Shown here: positions 54,314-62,000 of the stretch, in pieces
How the letters are laid out: each line of letters opens with the position of its first letter
Position numbering within the stretch: position 1 is the first letter of the stretch
Source: Cellulosimicrobium sp. ES-005
Lineage (GTDB): Bacteria; Actinomycetota; Actinomycetes; Actinomycetales; Cellulomonadaceae
NCBI RefSeq assembly: GCF_040448685.1
Contig: NZ_CP159290.1
Location: 248,001-312,000 of the forward strand
Length of the DNA stretch: 64,000 nt
Direction: 5' to 3'
Notes under the pieces: model-generated
The model's database searches: none
What the model was told of the DNA's origin: nothing
Seen by the model: the letters and a program-made list of their open reading frames with translations, nothing else
Made by a program: the position numbers and the translations under genes

Positions 54314-54972
54314 CGTCCCCCGAGGACCGGGGCCCCGAGGAGCAGGCCGGGCGCGAGCCCGGTCAGGGCCCCGAGGACAAGCCGTTCCAGTTCACCGACA
54401 AGCGCAAGGTCGACCCGGAGACCGGCCGCCCGCGCGAGGGCGCGGGCGCCGGCTCCGCCGGTGGCTCGGCCGGGGACGACGCGGAGACGGACCCGCTCGC
54501 GGGCCTCGACTTCGAGCCGTCCGACGAGGCCGAGGTCGACGCGGCCGTCCTGGCCGCCAAGGCCGAGGCCGCGGAGCACCTCGACGCGCTCCAGCGCGAG
54601 CGGGCGAGCTTCACGAACTACCGCAACCGGTCGCTGCGCGACCAGGAGGCCGCGCGCACGAAGGGGATCGAGGACGTGCTCACCGCCCTCCTCCCGGTCC
54701 TCGACGACATCGACCGCGCGCGGCAGCACGGCGAGCTGACGGGGCCGTTCGCGGCCATCTCCGACAAGCTCGACGCGTCGCTCGAGAAGTTCGGGATCGA
54801 GCGCTACGGCGCGGTCGGGGACGAGTTCGACCCCACCGTCCACGAGGCGCTCATGCACCAGCCCGACCCCGAGGCCACCGCCACCACGGTGAACCTCGTC
54901 ATCGAGCCGGGCTACCGGATCGGGGACCGTGTCGTGCGCGCCGCGCGCGTCTCGGTCGTCGGCCCCCAGTAG
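54310..54972 (+). CDS. grpE: Nucleotide exchange factor GrpE
   Basis: 220 residues. A long charged N-terminus (about 75 residues) leads into the coiled-coil ([40 protein letters not shown]) and the C-terminal beta domain with the GrpE signature ([20 protein letters not shown]). Speeds ADP release from DnaK. GTG start overlapping the dnaK stop. Confidence 0.97.
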
Positions 54973-54996
54973 GCGGGACCACCGGCGTCCCCCCCG

Positions 54997-55054
54997 CGTG
55001 CCCGACGGCGCGGGCGCACCTCCCGCGCGGAGGTGCGCTCCGCCGTCGGGCACG
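54997..55054 (+). promoter_or_regulatory. Long hairpin between grpE and dnaJ
   Basis: CGTGCCCGACGGCG...CGCCGTCGGGCACG and the inner GCGCACCTCC/GGAGGTGCGC form a long stem. It may stabilise or attenuate the operon mRNA before dnaJ, explaining the 162-nt gap in an otherwise tight operon. Confidence 0.65.
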
Positions 55055-55134
55055 CGAGGATCACGAGCAGCAGCATCGACAGCAGGCACGACACGAAGGA
55101 CCAGGACCACGACCACCGACAGGAGGGAGGCGCC

Positions 55135-56127
55135 GTGACCGGACAGGACTGGATGGAGAAGGACTTCTACGCCGCGCTCGGCGTCCCCAAGGACGCCGAC
55201 GACGCCACGATCAAGAAGGCCTACCGCAAGCTCGCGCGCAAGTACCACCCCGACCAGAACCAGGGTGACGCGGGCGCCGAGGCGAAGTTCAAGGAGATCG
55301 GCGAGGCGTACGCCGTGCTGTCGGACGCCAAGGAGCGCGAGCAGTACGACGCGATCCGGGCGATGGCCGGCGGCGGTGCCCGCTTCTCCGCGGGCCCCGG
55401 CGGCGCCGGGGGCGCGGGGTTCGAGGACGTGTTCGGCGGCATGTTCGGCGGCGGCGGCCCGGGCGGCACCCGGGTCCGCTACTCGACCGGCGGCCAGGGC
55501 GCGGGCGGCTTCGAGGACATCCTCGGCTCGATGTTCGGCGGCGCGGGAGCGCAGCAGTTCGGTGGCGGACCGCGCCCGCGGGCCGGGGCGGACGTGGCCG
55601 CGGCCACGACCCTCCCGTTCCGCCAGGCGGTCGAGGGGTCCACCGTCACCTTCACGGTCGACGGCCGCAACGTCACCACCCGCATCCCGCCGGGCGTGCG
55701 CGACGGCCAGAAGATCCGGCTGCGCGGCAAGGGCCGCCCCGGCATGGCCGGCGGTCCCGACGGCGACCTCGTCGTCACCGTGCACGTCACCCCGCACCCG
55801 GTGTTCTCGCTCGACGGGAACAACCTGCGGGCGACCGTCCCGGTGACGTTCGCCGAGGCCGCGCTCGGGGCGACGATCAGCGTGCCCACGCTCGACGGCG
55901 CGTCGGTCAAGGTCAAGGTCCCGGCCGGGACGCCGTCCGGTCGCACGCTGCGCGTCAAGGGCCGCGGCGTGAAGACGGCGAAGGCGACCGGCGACCTGCT
56001 CGTCACCGTGCAGGTCGCGGTGCCGCAGAAGCTCTCGAAGGCGGCGCGCGAGGCGGTCGAGACGTTCGCGGCCGAGACGGACGGCCAGGACGTGCGGGCC
56101 GACCTGGTCCGCCAGGCCGCGGAGTAG
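55135..56127 (+). CDS. dnaJ: DnaJ-type co-chaperone without zinc finger
   Basis: 330 residues. J-domain with HPD (ARKYHPDQNQ) at residues about 10-75, a long Gly/Phe-rich region (about 80-150) and DnaJ C-terminal domains (ADVAAATTLPFRQAVEGSTV; RIPPGVRDGQKIRLRGKGRP). The four CxxCxGxG zinc motifs are absent; the protein has no cysteine at all, so it is a type II or CbpA-like J-protein. GTG start with AGGAGGGAGG upstream. It stimulates DnaK in this operon. Confidence 0.95.
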   Translation: MTGQDWMEKDFYAALGVPKDADDATIKKAYRKLARKYHPDQNQGDAGAEAKFKEIGEAYAVLSDAKEREQYDAIRAMAGGGARFSAGPGGAGGAGFEDVFGGMFGGGGPGGTRVRYSTGGQGAGGFEDILGSMFGGAGAQQFGGGPRPRAGADVAAATTLPFRQAVEGSTVTFTVDGRNVTTRIPPGVRDGQKIRLRGKGRPGMAGGPDGDLVVTVHVTPHPVFSLDGNNLRATVPVTFAEAALGATISVPTLDGASVKVKVPAGTPSGRTLRVKGRGVKTAKATGDLLVTVQVAVPQKLSKAAREAVETFAAETDGQDVRADLVRQAAE

Positions 56128-56136
56128 GGGGCCGTG

Positions 56137-56670
56137 ATGGCCCACCGGAAGACTCAGAGCTTCTCGGTCGGCGAGGACTCACCACGGGGCGTCGGACGGG
56201 CTCCGGCGAGCGACGTCGACCAGGACGCGCCCGTCCTCGTCATCTCCCAGGCCGCGACGCTCGCGGGGATGCACCCGCAGACGCTGCGCCAGTACGACCG
56301 CCTCGGTCTCGTCGTGCCGCGCCGGACCGCGGGCCGCGGCCGGCGCTACTCGCTGCGCGACGTCGCGAAGCTGCTCGAGGTGCAGCGGCTCAGCCACGAC
56401 GAGGGCATCAACCTCGCGGGCATCCAGCGCATCCTCGCGCTCGAGTCGCAGGTCGAGCGGCTGGAGCGCCGCATCGAGGCGCTCTCCGCGCGGGTCGAGC
56501 CCGGCGGCCGGGTGTTCGCGGCGGCGGCGAGCGGCGACGTCGTCGTGGTGCCGCGCGGGCGCAGCGTGCGCCGCGGGGTCGAGGAGGCGCTGCGCGAGAC
56601 GCTCGTCGAGCACGGCGAGGCACGCGCGCTCGTCATCTGGCGGCCCCGGCCCGACGACGCGCGATCCTGA
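56137..56670 (+). CDS. hspR: HspR, MerR-type heat-shock repressor
   Basis: 177 residues. MerR HTH (VLVISQAATLAGMHPQTLRQ, YDRLGLVVPRRTAGRGRRYS) with the HspR-typical coiled-coil continuation LAGIQRILALESQVERLERR. Represses the dnaK operon by binding the HAIR sites, with DnaK as co-repressor in Streptomyces. The N-terminus is about 30 residues longer than usual and the Ala/Arg-rich C-terminus about 40. ATG at 56137; a GTG directly before it is an alternative. Confidence 0.95.
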   Translation: MAHRKTQSFSVGEDSPRGVGRAPASDVDQDAPVLVISQAATLAGMHPQTLRQYDRLGLVVPRRTAGRGRRYSLRDVAKLLEVQRLSHDEGINLAGIQRILALESQVERLERRIEALSARVEPGGRVFAAAASGDVVVVPRGRSVRRGVEEALRETLVEHGEARALVIWRPRPDDARS

Positions 56671-56692
56671 CCTCGACCGTTCCGCCCAGGTG

Positions 56693-57421
56693 TCAGCTCC
56701 GGCGCGCCTCGCGCGCGACGAGCGCCGCGGCGGCCGGGACGAGCGCGGCCTCCGAGGGGTCGAGGCCGGGGTCCGCGGCGCGGGTCCGCGCGGCGGCGTC
56801 GAGGTGCCGCAGGAGCGCCGGGTCGGCCAGGTGGAGGAACGCGTCCAGCAGGACCCGTGCGCCGGGCGCGAGCTCGTCGTCCTCGTCGGCAGCGACCTCC
56901 GCGAGGACGACGGCGGTCACGGCGAGGTCGAGTCCGGGCGGTCCGAGCCGGGCGTTCGTCCAGTGCAGGACGGCGGGGCCGTCGGCGGTGAGCACGACGT
57001 GCGCCGGGTGCAGGTCGAGGTGCACGACGCACGACCGCCCGGCGGCGGGCTCGTCGAGGGCCGCGGGCGACGGCGCGGTGAGCGCGGCGTACGCGGGTCC
57101 GCCCCGCGCCGGGGGCGGGACGGCGTGCAGCGCGTCGTGCAGCGCGACGAGGGTCCGGGCCGCCGCGGCGAGCGACGCCCGGCCGCCGAGGATCGACTGC
57201 AGGAGCGTCGGGCCCCGCAGGAGCTCCATGGTGAGGTCGCCGTCCGACGCGGCGTCGACGCGCGGGGCCGGGAAGCCCGCGGCGCGCACGTGCCGCATCA
57301 CCTCCGCGGTGCCGACCGAGTCGGCCCCCGAGCGCGAGCGTCGCAGGACGCGGTCGGCGCCGACCGCGTACAGGTCGGCGTCGGCGCCCGAGAACAGCGG
57401 CGCGCCGAGCGAGGGGGCCAT
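56693..57421 (-). CDS. Phosphotransferase-fold (APH-like) protein with altered metal-binding residues
   Basis: 242 residues, small-molecule kinase fold. The catalytic loop reads VVHLDLHPAHVVLT: the Asp of the HxDxxxxN motif is present, but the metal-binding Asn is replaced by His (HPAH). The later metal Asp is also replaced, with VLHWTNARLG where relatives have ...DWTNA. It may be a weak kinase or a pseudokinase binding a small ligand. The ATG at 57421 has TAGCGT 7 nt upstream, so it is leaderless. Confidence 0.75.
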   Translation of the reverse strand: MAPSLGAPLFSGADADLYAVGADRVLRRSRSGADSVGTAEVMRHVRAAGFPAPRVDAASDGDLTMELLRGPTLLQSILGGRASLAAAARTLVALHDALHAVPPPARGGPAYAALTAPSPAALDEPAAGRSCVVHLDLHPAHVVLTADGPAVLHWTNARLGPPGLDLAVTAVVLAEVAADEDDELAPGARVLLDAFLHLADPALLRHLDAAARTRAADPGLDPSEAALVPAAAALVAREARRS

Positions 57422-57481
57422 GAGAACGACGCTACGCCTCTCCTGCCCTCCTGACGAGGGCCGCGGCATCAGCCCTGGTCA

Positions 57482-57557
57482 GGCATTTCCGCAAGAATGC
57501 CGTGCGCTAATTCATGGATATTTCTGCATTTCTTAGCAAGGCCTTCCTTGCTATACA
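57482..57557 (+). promoter_or_regulatory. AT-rich control region of the DUF1540 gene with two inverted repeats
   Basis: GGCATT...AATGCC (57482-57501) and TAGCAAGG-CCTT-CCTTGCTA (57534-57553, perfect 8-bp arms). The second ends inside TATACA (57552-57557), a -10 candidate, so a repressor bound there would block initiation. The segment is much richer in A+T than the surroundings. Confidence 0.65.
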
Positions 57558-57630
57558 CCGCAGAATTCCGGGAATACCGTGGACGCGGAAGCCCGGCCCG
57601 CCACGGGTCCTCGGAGAACAGGAGATCGCG

Positions 57631-57939
57631 ATGAGCAGCCTCACGGAGATGCCCCAGGTCGTCGAGTGTTCCATCGACGGCTGCGGCTACAACCACGACC
57701 ACGGGTGCCACGCCGGCGCGGTGACCATCGCCGGTCACGCGGGCGACGCCGAGTGCGCGACCTTCATCCCGCTGGGGACCAAGGGCGGCCTCGAGAAGGT
57801 GCTCGCGCACGTCGGGGCGTGCCAGCGCACCGAGTGCGTCCACAACTCCTCGCTCGAGTGCTCGGCCCCGTCGATCCGCGTGGGCGCCGGCGCGTCCGGC
57901 GAGGACAAGGCCGACTGCCTCACCTTCACCCCGCGCTGA
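57631..57939 (+). CDS. DUF1540 domain protein, two Cys-rich units
   Basis: 102 residues with eight Cys and two DUF1540-type repeats: VECSIDGCGYNHDHGCHAGA...CATF (about 11-45) and GACQRTECVHNSSLECSAPS...CLTF (about 63-99). The C-x(4-5)-C-x(6-7)-C-x-A...T/D-C-x-TF spacing suits binding of a metal such as zinc. Function unknown. The operator-like palindrome at the promoter suggests metal- or redox-responsive control (inference). GGAGATCGCG precedes the ATG. Confidence 0.85.
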   Translation: MSSLTEMPQVVECSIDGCGYNHDHGCHAGAVTIAGHAGDAECATFIPLGTKGGLEKVLAHVGACQRTECVHNSSLECSAPSIRVGAGASGEDKADCLTFTPR

Positions 57940-58034
57940 CGCGCGACCTCGACCTCCTCGGAGGCGGCCGGTCACCCACCGGCCGCAGACGCCCCCGGAC
58001 GCCCCGTCCGCGCGCTCGCCCGCGCGGCCGGGGC

Positions 58035-58087
58035 GTCGCCGCGTCGTCGCCGCGTCGTCGCCGCGTCGTCGGCGGTCGTCGGCGGTC
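58035..58087. repeat. Short tandem repeat
   Basis: Three copies of the 11-mer GTCGCCGCGTC (58035-58067) run into two copies of GTCGGCGGTC (58068-58087). It ends 1-2 bp before the stop codon of the minus-strand GGDEF-like gene, so it forms its 3' flank. Possible slippage site. Confidence 0.8.
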
Positions 58088-58088
58088 G

Positions 58089-58886
58089 TCAGCGCTGGAG
58101 CGCGTCGAGGAGCTGGACGGCGGCGGCGTGGGTGCGGGGGAGCGGCTCGGCCCAGACGCGCGGCGGTCGCCGCAGGATCGCCGTGACGCCCAGCGCGAGC
58201 CCCGTGCGCTCGATGTTGTGGCGGAGCACGGTGCGCAGCGCGTCGTCGTCGGCGCCGCGCTCCCCGAGCACGACGAAGAGCCCGTTGCCGAGCGAGGCCA
58301 TGGGGTGGCCGTCGCCGAACGTGTGGGTGAGCGCGCGACCCATCGCCGCCGACCGCGCGAAGCGCTGCCACCCGGTCAGGTGGTCGAGCGCGACGTCCAC
58401 GACGAGCAGGCCGTGCGTCGCGGCGGCGTCGACCCCGGCGCGCTGGGCGACGCCGTACGTCTCCCGGAGCCGCTGGACCAGGTACTGGGACGTCGCGAGG
58501 CCGGACTCGGGGTCCATGACCTCGGGCGTCACGGGGGTCGCCTCGTAGCCGTCGGACCACCCGACCGCGACCGCGCGGAGCAGGTCGGTCCCCGGCTCGC
58601 GGTCGTGCGCCCGGTACAGGCACACCACGTCGTCGATGGCCTCGCCGATCCCGACCCCCGCCTCGGCCCGCACCCGGCCGAGCCGTTCGGCGGCCGGCGT
58701 CCCGTCCCGCTCCTCGCACAGCGCCTCGGCGAGGGCGTCGACGGCAGGGTGGTACCAGTCGCCCGGTCGCAGCCAGACGCTCTCGGCGCTCGCGCGACGC
58801 CAGCGCTCGCGTACCGCGTCGGGAGCGGGCACGGTGTACCCGTGGAGGTGGTCCATGTCGATGAGACGGACGAGCGGCCGATCCAT
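58089..58886 (-). CDS. Degenerate GGDEF-domain protein
   Basis: 265 residues, soluble. The C-terminal half keeps the GGDEF fold pattern: DPESGLATSQYLVQRLRETY for the usual DxLTGLxNR start, HGLLVVDVALDHLTGWQRFA for the metal-binding Asp segment, and ASLGNGLFVVLGERG where active enzymes have GGDEF. The signature is lost, so cyclic-di-GMP synthesis is unlikely; a nucleotide-binding or partner-binding role is possible. The N-terminal 120 residues match nothing I recognise. ATG at 58886, or at the second Met (residue 11). Confidence 0.75.
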   Translation of the reverse strand: MDRPLVRLIDMDHLHGYTVPAPDAVRERWRRASAESVWLRPGDWYHPAVDALAEALCEERDGTPAAERLGRVRAEAGVGIGEAIDDVVCLYRAHDREPGTDLLRAVAVGWSDGYEATPVTPEVMDPESGLATSQYLVQRLRETYGVAQRAGVDAAATHGLLVVDVALDHLTGWQRFARSAAMGRALTHTFGDGHPMASLGNGLFVVLGERGADDDALRTVLRHNIERTGLALGVTAILRRPPRVWAEPLPRTHAAAVQLLDALQR

Positions 58887-59061
58887 GACGCGAGTCGGCG
58901 AAGAAGTTTCCGGGACGCGGGGTCCGAGGTGAAATCGGGCGAACGGGGAGGACTCCGGCCGTTACCGTTCCGTCGCCGGACGCCCTCTGCCCCGAAGTTG
59001 GACGGGCGTCTACTATGGCCACCGTACGCCTCGGATCGGGGCGGTCTCCGGGGCGGGTGAC

Positions 59062-62000
59062 ATGACGCAGGCGCAGGAACGGGTGTGGAGCGAGGCCTTC
59101 AGCGACGCCGAGCTCATCTCCGCCGTGCGCGAGGGCGACACCAGCGCCTACGGCGCGCTGTACGAGCGCCACGCCGCCGCGGCCCGGACGGTCGCGCGCC
59201 AGTACGTCCGCTCGACCGCCGACGCCGACGACGTCGTCTCCGACGCGTTCGCCCGCACGCTCTCCGTCCTGCAGGGCGGGGGCGGGCCCGACGTCACCTT
59301 CCGCGCCTACCTCTTCACCGTCGTCCGACGCCTCTCCTACGACCTCGTCAACGGCGCGCGGCGCACCCAGCCGACGGACGACGAGCGCACGTTCGAGACG
59401 GCGTTCGGTCCCATGGCGTCCACCGAGGACCCGACCCTCGAGGGGTTCGAGCGCTCGACGGTCACGCGCGCCTACCAGGACCTCCCCGAGCGGTGGCGCG
59501 CCGTGCTCTGGTACACGGAGGTCGAGAACCTCTCCCCGGCCGAGATCGCGCCGATCCTGGGTCTCACCGCGAACGGCGTGTCCGCGCTCGCCTACCGCGC
59601 GCGCGAGGGGCTGCGGCAGGCGTACCTCCAGCAGCACCTGACGTCCGTGCCCGCCGAGGAGTGCCGCACGGTCAACGCGCTCCTCGGGTCGTACGTGCGC
59701 GGCGGGCTCGCCAAGCGCGAGACGGCGCGCGTGGAGTCGCACCTCGACGGCTGCGGCGAGTGCCGCGCGCTCGTGCTGGAGCTGGGCGACGTGTCGCACG
59801 GCATGCGCGCCGTCATCGCCCCCCTGGTCCTCGGCGTCGGCGCGCTCGGCCTCGTCGGGACGGCGCTCCCGACGTTCGGCGGCGCGGCCGTCGCCGGCGG
59901 TGTCGGTGCCGCCCTGCAGGGCTCGTCGAGCGGTGGCGCGGGATCGGCCGGCGGGTCCGGTGCGGCCGGCGGGTCCGGCGGTGCGGGCGCGGGCGCCGGT
60001 GGTGGCGTGGCGGGCACCGGTGCCGTCGGGGGCGCGGGAGCGGCCGCGAGCGCGGCCGGTGGTTCCGGCGCCGCGGTCGGGGCCGGCGCGGCGTCCGTCG
60101 GCGGGGCGGCAGCGGCGGCCGGAGGCGCCGCCGCGGGCAGCGGCGCGCTCGCCGCCGCGGGTGCCGGTGGGCTCGTCGCGCTCGTCACGTCCGCGCCGCT
60201 CGCCGCGGCCGCCGTCACGGTCGGCGTGCTCACGGTCGCCGGGCTCGGCGTCGCGGGCGCGCTCGGCGCGTTCTCGTCGGACCCGGCCCCCACCCCGACC
60301 TCGCAGTCCTCCCCGTCCCCGTCCGCGTCACCGACCACGGGGACCACGACGACGCCGGACCCCACCACCGACCCGACGTCGCCCACGAACATCCCGCCCG
60401 CCCCGACCGACCAGACCACCGCCGGTTCGGGCGACACGACCGGGACCGGCGGCGGGTCCACCGACGGCTCCACGCCCGTCGGGTCGACGCCGGGCACGAC
60501 GACGCCGGGCGGGTCCACCGGCCCCGGCACGCCTGCGCCCACCGATCCCGGGACGGGCACGCCCGGGCCGACCGACCCGGGCACGGGAACGCCCGAGCCC
60601 GCGCCGGCGGCCCTCGAGCTGTCGCTCGCCCCGGTCACGCTCGCGGCACGCGTCCCCGCGGACCTCGTCATCACCGCCTCGAACACCGGCGGTCGAGCGG
60701 CGGAGGAGGTCTTCGTCGACCTCACGCTCCCGGCGGGCGTGACGACCCCCGGCTCGTCGCTCGTCGCGCGCGGGACCGTCGTCGGCAGCCCCCTGTCCGC
60801 GGCCTCGCTCCCGTGCGGCAGCGCGGTGCCCCAGCCGGACGCGACAAGCCTGGTCACGTGCTCGGTCGGCATCCTCGACCCCGGAGAGAGCCAGGAGCTC
60901 GTCGTCCGCGTCGAGGCCGAGTCCGGGGGCGACTACCCGCCCTTCGCCGCGTCCGTGCGCGCCACCGGCATCCCGGCGAAGCCGTGGACCTTCCCGTCGG
61001 CGCCTGTCCGGTATTACGGGCCCGAGGTCCGCGTCGTGGCGCCGTCCGACGGACTGCGCCTGGACAACCCGGGAGAGGGAGTCCTGCGCGTCGTGGTGCG
61101 CAACAGCGGTGACCAGCCGCTCGTCGAGCCGCGCCTCGCCGTCGACCTCCCGTCCGGTGTCACCCTCGCCGGCGGGTCTGCCGGGGTCTGGACGTGCGCC
61201 ACGGACGAGGGGCGGAGCGTGACGTGTGCCGCCCCCTCCGGCACGAGCCTCGCGCCCGGCGCCGCGTCCACGGTCCCGCTGACGCTCGTCGCGGACCGTG
61301 ACCGGGCGGTCGAGAAGGCCGTGGTCCGCCTGCGCGGGACGGCCCCGGACGCGCGAGCCGGGAGCGCGGACGCCTCGGTCGACGTGGCCCGGCCGTGGGA
61401 CGGCGCGGCGTCGGGGGTCGACGGCGACGGCCTGCGCGTGCAGTGCAGCGCCCGTGGTGAGGCCGGTGCCGCATCGGTGACGGTCCCCTTCACGAACCGC
61501 ACGGCCTACGGCGACCTCCGGGCAGCCCTCGTGGTCGCCGGCACCGCCCACGACGCCGTTCCGGTCGCCCCGGGACGGAGCGTCGACCTGCGCGGCGGGA
61601 CCGGGGGCTGGCTGCCCGCCGGGGACGCCCGGGTCGTCCTCTCGACCACGGTGGCGGGGCGGCAGTTCACCCACGAGATCGTCGCCGGTGAGCACCCGGC
61701 GATCGACTGCTTCGACTGGAAGCCGGTCACGGGCGCGGCGCGCGCGACGGCGGCCTGGGCGGTGCCGTCCGGTGCCGGGGTCGGGACGTCCGTCGTGACG
61801 GGCACGTTCCACAACCCGTACTCGACGACCACGCTCCGCGTCGGGATGTCGACGCCGCACGGTGACGCCGCACCGGTCGACGTGGCCCCGGGCGCGGACG
61901 CGACGTTCACCGTGGACGCGAAGGCGCTGTCCGTCCCGGCCGGGACGGCGACGTTCACGGTCGAGCGCGCGGCGCCTGCGGGCCCGGCGCCGACGACGGT

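Noticed and set aside
57534-57553. IdeR/DtxR iron box
   Set aside because: The palindrome TAGCAAGG-CCTT-CCTTGCTA lacks the TTAGGTTAG half-site pattern; only a generic operator can be claimed.
59940-60170. Assembly artefact or microsatellite in the Gly/Ala/Ser-rich stretch of the sigma fusion
   Set aside because: The frame stays open, codons vary, and recognisable domains continue in the same frame on both sides, so it is a real low-complexity linker.
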